A stretch of DNA of 64,000 nt, taken from the NCBI GenBank assembly GCA_024138015.1, contig JAMXBB010000004.1:107440768-107504767 (forward strand). Reading direction: 5' to 3'. The DNA comes from Lumnitzera littorea. Lineage: Eukaryota; Streptophyta; Magnoliopsida; Myrtales; Combretaceae. Shown here in pieces: positions 24,201 to 35,439 of this stretch. The translations under genes were made by a program, and so were the position numbers. Position 1 is the first letter of the stretch, and every line of letters begins with the position of its first letter. The notes below the pieces were generated by a model. It had not been told where the DNA came from. It did not search any database and saw only the letters and a program-made list of their open reading frames with translations.

Positions 24201-24537
24201 CAAGATTATATCACGACTTCGGTTTCAATTAAGCTCTTCAACCTTGTTGTAAACGCCTTTTTCCCTCCGTCTCTTTCACAAACTATATACCCTCACAAAG
24301 TGAAATTGCAACACTCTTGATTGCATCGCATGTAGTTTGTAAAAGTTTTCGTGATTCGATCCTATTGATTAACCTTTCTATACGTCTTTTGTACTCTCTG
24401 CATCTTATTTCAAAGAGCCTTGTTTTAAACGTTGTCTATTATATTATCCCAAGAATTAAAAAAAAAGAAATGGACAAAAAATAAAAAAAAAAAAGAGAAT
24501 AAGGAACTCACACTAGGATGACGAAAGTGAAGAACTT

Positions 24538-24548
24538 CTATTTATACA
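24538..24548 (+). promoter_or_regulatory. Putative TATA box of the Gnk2-type gene
   Basis: CTATTTATACA lies about 58 bases before the ATG. The sequence from here to the start codon is nearly identical in layout to that of the pseudogene (CTATATAAACA at 45581, then GGTAGTT, TATAAGCAAAATA, AACTC). Such conservation supports a shared core promoter. Confidence 0.6.
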
Positions 24549-24603
24549 TATGCATTTTTTCATGGTAGTTCTATAAGCAAAATATAACTCGATTCTAGTA
24601 AAT

Positions 24604-25005
24604 ATGATTTCATTTATTAAAGTTGCATTTGCATTCATTGGGTTTCTGATTCTTATTTGCAATAGTAATATCAGTAAAGGGCTTAATATTGATGAAGTTT
24701 ATTTTTATTGCAGCAGAGAAGATTACACAGCTCGGGATCCTTATGACGATTCAGTAAAATTTGTTCTTGGACATCTAATTGACGAGACTCCACAACATGG
24801 GTATAATTATTACTGTCAATCACCGAATTTGGATAAGGCTTATGGTCATGCAGCTTGCAATGGTGCGATCGATAAATCCGGGTGCCATGATTGCCTTTTT
24901 TCGGCTGCATATAAGCTTCTCCGTTATTGTTCACATAATATTGGCGCCCAGGTTCAGCTTAAGGACTGTAGGCTTAGATACGAGCACTATAATTTTGAAG
25001 AATAG
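24604..25005 (+). CDS. Secreted ginkbilobin-2-type (Gnk2/DUF26) cysteine-rich protein
   Basis: A 133-residue protein in one exon. Residues 1-26 form a signal peptide (MISFIK, then a hydrophobic core AFAFIGFLILIC), so it should be secreted. The mature part of about 107 residues is one Gnk2 domain, close to the length of mature ginkbilobin-2. The hallmark C-X8-C-X2-C is at Cys85, Cys94 and Cys97. With Cys36, Cys109 and Cys122 this makes the six family cysteines that form three disulfides; Cys71 is extra. The IGAQVQLKDC and RYEH stretches near the end are typical. Family members are apoplastic proteins, and ginkbilobin-2 itself binds mannose and inhibits fungi. Of the three mannose-binding positions I recall for ginkbilobin-2, only the Glu seems kept (Asn replaced by Ser37, Arg by Gln116), so the ligand may differ. 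It has no kinase or second DUF26 domain. A decayed paralog lies at 45645-46037. Confidence 0.88.
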   Translation: MISFIKVAFAFIGFLILICNSNISKGLNIDEVYFYCSREDYTARDPYDDSVKFVLGHLIDETPQHGYNYYCQSPNLDKAYGHAACNGAIDKSGCHDCLFSAAYKLLRYCSHNIGAQVQLKDCRLRYEHYNFEE

Positions 25006-28000
25006 CTGTATGTGGACAATATATCGTTATGTATAACAAAATTGTTTTTATATGATATAAGAAGGTTTTTGAATTGTGTATTTACCTGTGGGAATTCTTT
25101 TAAGGTTCAGATTGTGCTATTCAAAGTTCAAACCAGGATTTGACTGTTTGACATATCATTGATCATAGGTGAAAGTGTTAGTTTGGTGGTCATCGAAAAT
25201 CAATCAGAAACACAAAGAAGCTATTATATCAATTAGTATATCGAATAAAATTGCAACACAAACCTTAAAAAGTAATAGAATAATCCCTATTTATTAATCG
25301 AATCAGACCCAAATCGGTACCCTCAATTATAATATATAACAGTATGCATAAAAAAGTAACATGAAAACAAAAAATTGTACTTGTGTACTTATATTTTTCG
25401 TATGATGAGAAGTAGAGCTATCAACATGAGAAACTAATCCATGTGAATAGGCAATGCGACCAGTAAATGTAAACGGGGCTCTACAAATAGTACTTCTTTG
25501 TTAAGAAAGTTCGATATCGAGGGTATTATGCATGTTTAATTTGTCGGGTAATTGGATTCGTAACTTGCAAGATGAGAGCTTATTTTGTTCGGCACACATA
25601 GTTTATCACTCATCTCTAATATTCCTCACACAAATCATTTATGACGTCATGATCTATCTTTATTTTTTAAAACCTAAATCAAGAGGTCTGACATCTTACT
25701 CTACAAGCTATGCAAGAGTGTTGAATCATACTACTCGAGTTGCAAAGATATTGCAACAGCAGAGGCAGGCAAGCACTCGATCCGCTAGGGATACTCGGGG
25801 AAAAGTGTTAAAATGATTTGTGCCTTTTGGAAATTGTGACTTGGTATAACATAGGATTAAGAAAAAAAACAAAAAAGGTTGTTTACCAAGAAGAAGAAGA
25901 AGTCTGCTTAACGTACGCGGTTTATGTTTTTTAGACAATTCCTTTTTATTTCTATACATTTATTATACTATTTAATTAAATATATTTGATAATATTTTCT
26001 TATTAAATCAACTACTATGGATCAATTAGAAGTTGACACATATTTAGAATGGACAAAATCTTAACAGGACATGATAAATTCCATTTTTGTAAAACTCAAA
26101 AAAAAAAAAAAAAAATTGAGGATTCAAACGAGAAAAAAACGAGGGTTAAAGACTCAAATATAAAGGAGGATAAATGTTGAAGATTAAATTTACAATATTT
26201 TATCTCCACGAAAAATGAAATTGAAATTTCATTTATTAAAAGATAACAAATTAACTAAATAAATCCTTATTAGATGTTTGTTTACTATAAATGATATTTA
26301 TATTGTGAATGTTACAAGTGCTTTGATCTTATCATACAAAGAACTTGTAGATAAATTTTGACAATTAATATTATGAAAATAGGTGAGTATTATTAATCAA
26401 CCGATTGGCTAATCTCTTATATTGAATATCATTTCTTTTGTATCATTGCTAATGAAACAATCATATAAAATTAATGTAGAAAAATTAGTGATTAGCTTAT
26501 CTTTATATCATGTTGTTATTTTTGTTCTACTTGTAGTTTTTTGTTTGAATATTTTTTATGATATGTTTTTGTTGATAATAAAACTTATATAATTTTCATG
26601 TACCAATTTCATTTTTTAAGAAATTAATGGTTAGATTTTAGTTAATATATATGCTCCAATAGAAGGAAAAGAATTTATTTTTCAAAACTTTTATAAAGTA
26701 TCGAAGAGTATAATCATTTTCCTTCCTTTTGAATATTAAGATATATTATGGATGCAATTATAAATAAAGTCCTTTTTTTTTTCCTTTTGTGTGTTGTGGG
26801 TGGGGGTTATTGGATTTTTTTTTTTTAATTGATTCTTTTATCACACTGTGATACTTGACATCGTTGAATGGACTCATTCAAAAACAATTAGATGATGACA
26901 AAATTATCAAAGAGGGATCAAACTACTTGTCTTCTTATAGTTGGATCTCCAAGTTTTTGGAATGCTTTAAATTTCACTTGAGCATCCAAGTTAGTATAAG
27001 CAAAAACATTTCAGAACAAGATTCTAGCACCATGCCAAATGTGTTTGAAGAAGATGAGTAAAGCAAATGAAGCATGTCCAAAAGTAAACAAATCCTTTGG
27101 ACAGCAATGAAAAACACCACCCAATATCAAAGTAACACAATTTAATTAAAAAAATTTGCTTAATTGAGTGTGTCTAGCATAATTTTTGATAGTAGCTATA
27201 GTCCTTTTGTCTATACAAGATGTGTTATAATTACAATTACAAGCAGACATCTTTCTATGAGAAGTAGTGCTTTAAATTAAATAATTTTGATCTCAAGTTG
27301 TATTGTTCTACATTGGTACTTGAAAATAGAATAAATAATGAATTTGTAGGATCTTAATGAAAGAGAAACAACATAAAAATGTGTTTTTCTCTTTTTTTTT
27401 TAGGTAATATGAACAAGTTTTTTAAAATTAGAGAAAATGCTAATAGATACTCGACTAACACTAATTTACTATTATGATGCCAAATAAAGAAACTTTTCAT
27501 ATTTTACTATACTTGTTTTCCCATAAAGCAGGTAATGAATATGGAATAATAAAAAAGGTTTTCTTTTAACTCTTAACACATGTTTTGGACCATCCATTAA
27601 GGAGATCCATTAAATTAATTACAAATTAAATAAAAAACATATTACCATGAAGATACAGCAAAATAAAGACAATTTTGATTTGTATAACACACTATATGTT
27701 TTGAGGAATGCTATGTAAGTATTAAGGGAACTTTTACGATTCTATTTATATTTTTTTACGGGATTAATCTCACCTTTTATCATACCATTAATTTAATATC
27801 CCTTATATCTTAGCGGTTAAAACTATAATCAGTTCAATGGTCTAGATTTAAAGGACATTAATTTAATTATAAAATTTTATTAAAACTTACACGCTATTAA
27901 TCTATCCAATTGAATAATCTATCCAATTGAAACTTTCCTCCTAATTTCATATCTTGAGTGTGGTTTTTACCAATCATATGCATACATTTAATCTAATGAA

Positions 28001-28050
28001 ATAAGTTTTCATAGTTAGGTATCAAATTCTTTTAATAAGTGCTTATGATA
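25006..28050. other. 3' flank of the Gnk2-type gene and A+T-rich intergenic sequence
   Basis: The first 150 bases may be the 3' UTR. Possible reading frames at 25532-25816 and 26855-27061 match no family that I recognise and sit in ordinary intergenic composition. No transposon ends were identified. Confidence 0.45.
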
Positions 28051-28055
28051 GTTGG

Positions 28056-28582
28056 TGATAAGACTTGGGGTACCAACCCAACTCAAATGCTAGAGTTGAG
28101 CTTATCTATTGCTCATCCAGACATTTTATTTGATAATTTATTTTTATTTGTGTTATTTAGATTTTTTATTTTTTTATATTTTTCCTAGATTACTTTCATG
28201 TTTATTTTATATTTATGGAAATGCCACTAGAACATCATTTTAGCCATTTTATTTACAAATTTGTCATTATGTATAAATAGCTCATATATGTAAGATTTTA
28301 GACAAATATTAATGAAAAACCCTTTAAGTATTTTCGCTTAAAAAACTTTTTTTTTATTAGCTTTTATCAATCCCTTTAGCAAAAATTGTAGCAAGTAATC
28401 CTATTATTCGAATTGATCTAGGTCGTGTAAAATCTAGCTGGTGTATCATATTTGGATAAGTGGCTTATGAATTCGCTAAAATTCTTATTAAACTTACTTT
28501 ATTTTCGTTCCTTCAGTAGGATTGGATTCACATTGATATAATCGCCCTCGTCGCCATTATCGGTTTTTGGCGTAGTGTATTA
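28056..28582 (+). repeat. 5' LTR of the 28056-32987 element
   Basis: This LTR of 527 bases aligns along its length with 32427-32987. It has a TATA box (TATAAATAG at 28272-28280), a downstream AATGAAAAACCC-type leader and a terminal TATTA where the other LTR has TATCA. The LTRs differ by many substitutions and by small indels, so the insertion is not recent. Confidence 0.85.
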
Positions 28583-28584
28583 TC

Positions 28585-28600
28585 TTAGTATCAAAGCATT
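28585..28600 (+). other. Primer-binding site of the 28056-32987 element
   Basis: TTAGTATCAAAGCATT, two bases after the LTR end, is close to the initiator Met tRNA primer site TGGTATCAGAGC, with G-to-A changes as expected from decay. Confidence 0.7.
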
Positions 28601-29509
28601 AGTGTTTCATCCTTGAGGGTTTCTTAAAGCTTTTGGCATGGTGCTGCTTTAAAATTTAGGGTGAGTCGACTTGTAACGGTTTTGTTTTCTATATTTGCTG
28701 GAGATTGGTCTTTGAACCTATACGAAGCCCTTAAACTACATCACCCAAGTGGGTTTATTTTGTACGGCATGCCATATGAAAATTTACCTCGTTGATTTTA
28801 TTGTTCTTGGCCTAACGCCGTGATTTAAGAATTGGTTATTGATATTTTAAAAAAAAAAAGGAGAAGAAGAAAATTGGTGGCTTAGGCTATATTAGGTGCT
28901 CGTGTTTTAGGGTTTGAAATTATAGATGAAACATTTTGAGAAATTGTAGGGATTTCGAATTGGGTGCTTAAATTGTGAAGTGGTCTTTCGATTTCCTTAC
29001 AAAAGAAGCTACAATTTTTCGTTGGGTATCCGAATTCAGTTGTGAATCCGTCGTGTTGATACCACAATGGCTTGTGTTTGCGTTGTGTGCGAGGTGCTTG
29101 AAGTGGTTGAGCACCCTGCTGTAAGAAGTTGCAAAGTTAGTTGTGTGGGTCGTGTAGTAATGTGCGGGGTGAATAGTGCAGTTATTGCAAATGTGGAGTT
29201 GCAGTAGAAGGCCCTTGTTCGTTCGTGTGTCAGTGATTGTGCACTATGGTAGCACTACCATTTAGTGCCGTTGTGTATGGCGAAAGAGTTACAAGTTGCT
29301 GTGTAGTGGCTTTCCTTGGTGTAGTGGTGGTTGATTAGTGGTTGCTTGGTGGCCCATATTCGTGCGGCTGTGTACAGTTGTAGTGACAGTGGTGTTTGCT
29401 TGTTCCGTTGTAATATTTGCTTCACTGTATTAGCCCTCGAAGTGGTGTTTGTTGAAGAGCGCAACTGTGTCTGTAAGTTTGGCTAGGGGCTGTATTGTTG
29501 TGTACGAGC

Positions 29510-31330
29510 CAATTCCTGAGCTGAGTAAATATCCGAGCTGCTTGTGGAAGTTCCGAGCTCCCTGCCAATTGTAATCCAACCTATTTAATCTGAAGTGCTG
29601 AGCTGAGAATACTTACAAGTTGAGCTGTTTACTTGCCGAACTACTGTAAGCTCCATCCAACGTTGAGCTGACTAGCTGCAATTCAAGGAGTGTCGACCTA
29701 TCACCGTTACTTGACCGAGTTGTTTAAATCGAATTCTGAGCTATTAACGGCACGTGCCCGAGCTGAATTAGTTTGAGTTGCCGAGGTGTTTCAGAACCGT
29801 ATGCATACAAAATTGAAGTGTCTGGACCGAGCTACTTTGAAATTCCTATTTGCCGAACTAAATTAAGTGTAAGAGTCCGAGCTACGAAGTCGAAGTGTCC
29901 AGATCGAGCTGCTGTAAGAAATGCCGAGGTGAAGAGTAGTGTATGTGGGACTATTGTGTGCGACTTGTGTGGTCTGACGTGTCCGTAATTGCTGCTGTAT
30001 GCGCTGAAGTGGAGTTGGAGGTGCAGCCGAGCCATTGTATCAGCCGTTTCAACCTTGTGCATGTGTGTTGAAGTGAGCTGCTGCATCCGATCTTCCAAGC
30101 TGAAATTGTGGATCCGAACTGAAGTTGTGCCGAGCTGTAAATCGCCAAACTGCTGCGAGCTCCACCCATACTGAGCTGACCAAGTTTAATGCTATATTTC
30201 AAGAACTTCCGAACTATCGTGAATGCTTCATCCGAACTGCTATTGGGTGTGCTCGAATTTTGCCCACAAGTGTAAGCCAAGAGGTATTGGACTGTTGTGA
30301 ACGTATAAAGAGTGATCGAACAGTTGTGTTAACCAAGCTACTGTCAGGTGGACCGAGCTATTGTTGAACTCGTCGAGGTGAAACCAAGGTACTGAGTAGT
30401 AGACTATCGTATGCTAAAAGAATCGAATTATGCTATTGCAAAGTTGCCGAACTGATCTAAGTGCACGTGCCAAGTTAGCTGTTCCTTAGAGATTTCCCAG
30501 CAGCAATGACTTGTCGTGCTGTTGTTCCGAGCATACTGCTGTGGTGTCGAGTGTGTACATGCTCAATTGCCGAACTGAATTTGAAGTGTTGAGCTCAGTG
30601 AATTTTTGCCGAGCTGCTGTAACAGTCGCCGTGTTCTATATAATTGCTCCCGAGCTGCTGTCGATTGTTCGCTGAACTGTTGATTCACATCCGATACTAC
30701 CGAGCTGAAAGTACTAAGTGTCCGAAGCGAGCCAAGAAAGTGTGCATCCGAGCTGCTTGTGTGTGTCAAAGCCGAAGTGTCTGTCTTGCCGAGCTTCCAG
30801 TGCTTGCTTGACCGAGTAGAATTGCTTCACAGTTGCCGAGCTTCTTTGCGGGATTTTAGCCGAACTGAATTTATCAAAAGAAGCGTAGATCCAAGCTGCT
30901 AAACTAATTTTTCTGAGCTTGCCAGTGTAGTCGGTGGCCGTGCTGATCTTTTCTTTCTTCGAGAAACGACCGAGCTGTAAGTTTGGCTGAGCTCATTTGA
31001 GTTGTGCTCTTCCATTGCCAAGTTCCTGGGTATGTGGCTTGAACTGAAGCTATTAGTGAAGTAGTGGTTCGTGAACGTGGTGTAAGGAGTAAACAGAATT
31101 CTGTCCTTGATTCCGAGCTACCGAACTGATTCAAGTACAAAACAGAGTTATTTTATTTCATTGTGATCGAGGTGGAGTGAAGTACCAAGCTGTTGTCCTT
31201 CTATTCAATTGGCGAGTTTCCGAGCTGAAGCTTGCAATATTCTTCAATTATCGAGCTGCTATAATTGGAAATCACCGAGCTATTGAATTACTTTGTTCGA
31301 GCTAGCTGCTACGTGTGGACCAATTTCAAA
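29510..31330 (+). repeat. Dispersed array of CCGAGCTG-like words
   Basis: By eye, about two dozen copies of (C/T)CGAGCT(G/A) or TGAGCTG, plus CCGAACTG variants, occur within about 1.8 kb at irregular spacing of roughly 30-100 bases. Many are followed by CTGTAA, GAATT or CTT. The region is richer in G+C than the rest of the window. All reading frames are interrupted, so this is not coding now. It fills the middle of the LTR element where gag-pol would lie. Confidence 0.75.
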
Positions 31331-31469
31331 GCTGTCTTTATTTGCAGTTGTCAAGTATTTATCAAACTGAGCATGTTAGCTGTGTATCAAGTGCTGTTTT
31401 TTGTCCATATTAACTTTTCAAGTTGTATTTGCTTGCACTGAGATGGTGTTGAATTAAATTTTATCCAAG

Positions 31470-31774
31470 ATGGCCAGCAAAGCTCAACATCGGCATTGTT
31501 ATGTACAAGGCTTGAGGGCAAAATCCTCTTACCAAGCCATAAATCCTGTTTTTCCTCATGTATTGGAACAATTAGAGATTATACTAACTAAAGTCGAGGA
31601 GATTATGGAAGAAAGAATGTAACAAAGGATTATTCAATTAAAGAATATTGAAGAGGAGAAAAAGGAAGGACAAGAAGTGTTACTACTTAACACCCCTATT
31701 CCTAACATAATCCCATTGCCAATGATACTACTATTGATGACCCCAAGTACTACTGTATTAACCTTTTGTATGTG
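31470..31774 (+). pseudogene. Short decayed reading frame in the LTR element (gag-like position)
   Basis: It opens with ATG (MASKAQHRHCYVQGL...), runs 50 codons to a TAA at 31620-31622, then continues in the same frame as QRIIQLKNIEEEKKEGQEVL and on to a TGA at 31772-31774. The middle is charged and helix-prone (about residues 33-66: LEQLEIILTKVEEIMEE, then IIQLKNIEEEKKEG). I do not recognise a family. Its place, after the leader and word array, would fit the remains of a gag or accessory protein. Confidence 0.4.
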
Positions 31775-31914
31775 AGACTCTTATATTTTGATCCATTATT
31801 GAGGTTGTTTAGAAGTGTAATGTTTTATAGTAGTAGTATTGTACTTATGAGATGCTATAGATTGTATATTGGTATATTGGTATATTCCGAGGTCATGGTG
31901 ATGGATATTCCTAT

Positions 31915-32376
31915 GTGGGTTGTGTTGTTTTTATCTTTAGTACCCTCACATTGGAAAATTTTGAAGTGTATAGATGGAAGGAGAAAGCATTGAGTTGTGA
32001 GGAAGTGGAAGGGGAGAAGGCCACCGAGCATGATGTTGTGAGGCCAACATTGAAAGCACATAAAGCTTTAAAGATTCTTGAGTTAGAAGAGAAGTTTAAG
32101 ATTTTACATGTTCAAATTCCTCTGGTTCATCACATAAAGTTTGAGCCAACAATTGTATCATTCCCCTTGATTGATAGTTGTTAGGGCTACTTGGATAAAG
32201 TCGATTGGATATACGATGAATGGAAGGAAGGATCCTTAAAGAAGATTTTAGTTGATTGGGTACATGACGAATGGAAAGAGCATTGGCTAATGATAACACT
32301 GGTGGAGGAGATGGAGTGCTTTTCTACACTTACATTTCATTTTGGTAGGTTTGTTTTTAACCCTGGTGGAATTTGA
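31915..32376 (+). pseudogene. Decayed reading frame near the 3' end of the LTR element
   Basis: One frame stays open from about 31915 to 32376 apart from a TAG at 32182-32184. It has a charged helix-like part (LKAHKALKILELEEKFK) and two similar segments, VDWIYDEWKEG and VDWVHDEWKEH, that look like a short internal duplication. No known domain is recognised. The polypurine tract follows 35-50 bases later, so it would be the last coding part of the element. Confidence 0.4.
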
Positions 32377-32410
32377 TGTCGCTAATTACCAAGTTTCAGG
32401 CCAAAACTTT

Positions 32411-32426
32411 TCTAAGGGAGAGGGAA
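32411..32426 (+). other. Polypurine tract of the 28056-32987 element
   Basis: CTAAGGGAGAGGGAA directly precedes the TGATA start of the 3' LTR, the standard position for plus-strand priming. Confidence 0.8.
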
Positions 32427-32987
32427 TGATAGGACTTGAGGTATCGACCTAACCTAACCTAACCTAACCTAACCCAAATGTTAGAGCTGAGCTCATCTAC
32501 TTCTCATTTAGACATTTTATTTGATGACTTATTTTTATTTGTGTTATTTAGATTTCTTATTTCTTGTATTTTTCTTAAACTACCCTCATATTCATTTTGT
32601 ATTTATTGGAATGCCACTAGAGCATCTTTTTAACCTTTTTATTTACAAGTTTGTCATTATGTATAAATAGCTCATGTATATAGGGTTTTAGAAAAATTTC
32701 AACATTAATAAAAAACCCTTTGAGTATTTTCTCTTGAAAAACTCTCTTTTATTAGCTCTTATTAATCTCTTTAGTAAGGATTGTAGTGGACAACCCTATT
32801 ACTCAAACCAATGTGTTACATCCGGTAAATCTTAGACCATGTAGAATCTAGTTGGTGTATCATATCCAGTTAGGTGACTTACAGATTCGCTAAAACTCTT
32901 ACTAAACTCACTCTATTTTTGTTCCTTCAATAGGATTGGATTGACCTTGATATTGTCACCTTTGTCGGTTCTTGGCACAGCGTATCA
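32427..32987 (+). repeat. 3' LTR of the 28056-32987 element
   Basis: It pairs with 28056-28582 and keeps the TATA box (TATAAATAG at 32662-32670). It is 561 bases because it has a CCTAA run (32448-32475) and an extra segment near 32815-32835 absent from the 5' LTR. It ends TATCA at 32983-32987. Confidence 0.85.
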
Positions 32988-33008
32988 ATTGGGGTCCTTA
33001 AGGATACA

Positions 33009-34939
33009 TTTGAAAGAGGAAATTTGTCATGATCCTAAAGGGGGTCTAATAGAATTACCTAAAATTTTTATATTATGAGTGCACCCATGATATGAAAATC
33101 ATCCTATAAATCTAAGATTATAAGACTCTAAATGATTAGTTAGTAAAGTTTTCGATTTTTAATTTAATTAACATACTATAACATATAAGTGACTATAAAT
33201 ATCTAATATTCCATAATCCACCAAAGCCATCGAGAATCGATTTCTCTTATCAAATGCTAAGATAAAGTAGTAAAGTTCTAAAACTTAAATTTATGAAAGT
33301 CATAAAATCTAAATATAGTATTAATAATTATATGTAATAATTCAAACCATTTATACAGTCTATTCTCAAATTCTAATTTTTAAGCACCTCGACGCTAGTA
33401 CTCAACTTTCAGCTTTTAACCCATGCCTAATTATCTAGCAACCTGTAAGAGAAAACCGTTTAGGAGTAAATTACATGAGCTTAGTGAGTTATCCCTCATA
33501 CTATACTAATAAGTGAGTTATCCTTAATTAATAAACATATGAATGCATGAACAAGCAGTATACCAGACAATATATATGCAATTAACCGGTACTGCATACA
33601 ACATCAGATTTAACGCCCTCTAAAGTAAGGGTTGGAGAAATATTAACACTAATCACAACCGAGCTCTAGCATCTAGGTTTTTAACCATATATAAATATAT
33701 ATAGAAATTCTCTATTTCACGAAACATGTTTTTATTTCCAACAGTCAATAATGTACAAATTCCCAAGTCTAGTGGTGAGGTGACTCCTGTTGTCTGTACT
33801 TACACCCTATAGCAGTGATCTCTAAACACGACTCTTAGCTACCTACGGTTAACGTCTCTAGCACCAGTAAAACCTACGAGCTAAGAGAAGGGTCTCATTG
33901 TACCAATGCTCTTGTATTGTACTAATCAAATTATGCAGGAATCCATCCCTCTATGGGCCCTCATTACTAATTGCGTTAGATGATGGTTGGAACATTATAT
34001 GCAATGGTCGTACATATGCATAATCCATTTAATTTTAGTTGAGTTGAATATGATTAAATCAATTTATAAGATAATCAAATATTATCAACAAATCATTCAA
34101 ATTATGCAACAATCAATCATATAACTAAATCTTTAGTTATCACATTTAACAATATTCTGCACAATAATCAATTAATATTAAACACATGCATAACTCGAAT
34201 CTCTATGCATTAAGTTATTAATATTTAATTTATATGCATTAACTATAAGTACATACGTATATAAGCACAAAATAAGTATAGAGTCATCGAGAGTACTCAC
34301 TTGATCATTGAGTTTATCGACGATTGTGATAATCTACTTAGTAAATTGATATTCATATCAAAATCACCTAACATTTAGGGAATATAAAAAGTAATGAGTA
34401 TCTAAGTAAAGTAACTAAGCTATTTATATATTTGATACTAACTACTTAAATTAGTTATCTATTCTTATTAAATGCTTGCTTCATGCTTTTTCGTTAATTG
34501 TGTATAACTTTTTCAATTTAGTTTGGATTTTTATGAACTTAGAGTTCATTTTAATCATTTTCGAATGTACTTTCTTGTAATAAGGTCTGTTTTAGACGTT
34601 ATAACCCAGAGTTTCAATTATGATGTAAAAATATTACGAATTTAATTATTTTGACTTAAATAATTATAAATATTATTTTAAGCTTTTCTTAGTATAATTA
34701 TGGTTTAATAAATATTTAAATCTTATATTTTGTAATTTTCTTATTTTTAAGTCTATTTTACGATACTTACTTATTTTTGCTAATTTTGAGGTTTAAGACT
34801 TATTAATTCAATTTTTCTACTTTATTAATTTTTTAATTAATTAATTATTTTATTATTATTTTTAATTACAAATTTAATTAATTAGGCTAAGTGATGATGG
34901 TACAGCATAAGTGAATGCCACGTGTCACTTTTGTACTTT
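33009..34939 (+). mobile_element. LTR-A copy, left arm of a large inverted pair
   Basis: The LTR begins TGTCATGATCC at 33025 after a purine-rich GAAAGAGGAAATT. It shares landmarks with 11168-13290 and 61746-64000. It is cut by the N gap at 34940. Its reverse complement forms 35440-37201: for example, the start region pairs with 37130-37201 and 34480-34700 pairs with 35580-35790. Confidence 0.75.
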
Positions 34940-35439
34940 NNNNNNNNNNNNNNNNNNNNNNNNNNNNNNNNNNNNNNNNNNNNNNNNNNNNNNNNNNNNN
35001 NNNNNNNNNNNNNNNNNNNNNNNNNNNNNNNNNNNNNNNNNNNNNNNNNNNNNNNNNNNNNNNNNNNNNNNNNNNNNNNNNNNNNNNNNNNNNNNNNNNN
35101 NNNNNNNNNNNNNNNNNNNNNNNNNNNNNNNNNNNNNNNNNNNNNNNNNNNNNNNNNNNNNNNNNNNNNNNNNNNNNNNNNNNNNNNNNNNNNNNNNNNN
35201 NNNNNNNNNNNNNNNNNNNNNNNNNNNNNNNNNNNNNNNNNNNNNNNNNNNNNNNNNNNNNNNNNNNNNNNNNNNNNNNNNNNNNNNNNNNNNNNNNNNN
35301 NNNNNNNNNNNNNNNNNNNNNNNNNNNNNNNNNNNNNNNNNNNNNNNNNNNNNNNNNNNNNNNNNNNNNNNNNNNNNNNNNNNNNNNNNNNNNNNNNNNN
35401 NNNNNNNNNNNNNNNNNNNNNNNNNNNNNNNNNNNNNNN
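34940..35439. other. Assembly gap (500 N)
   Basis: Exactly 500 N, so size is unknown. It sits at the centre of an inverted repeat. All reading frames across it are artefacts. Confidence 0.95.

Larger units (their letters stand above)
28056..32987 (+). mobile_element. Structurally complete LTR retrotransposon without recognisable pol
   Basis: Two LTRs (28056-28582 and 32427-32987) in direct orientation flank about 3.84 kb. The element starts TGATA and ends TATCA. It is flanked by GTTGG (28051-28055) and ATTGG (32988-32992), a 5-bp target duplication with one change. A Met-tRNA-type primer site follows the 5' LTR, and a polypurine tract precedes the 3' LTR. The interior has no protease, RT, RNase H or integrase, only short decayed reading frames and a long array of CCGAGCTG-like words. 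It is therefore probably a non-autonomous (LARD-like) element moved by enzymes supplied elsewhere. Confidence 0.85.

Noticed and set aside
24683..24934. Antisense open stretch within the Gnk2-type gene
   Set aside because: Shadow of the real gene on the other strand, with no family features.
29773..30367. Cluster of overlapping open stretches on both strands
   Set aside because: They arise from the higher G+C content of the CCGAGCTG word array, which has fewer chance stops. None resembles a protein family and frames overlap on opposite strands.
32448..32475. Interstitial telomere tract
   Set aside because: The CCTAA run is short, lies inside one LTR, and is not the plant unit CCCTAAA; slippage explains it.
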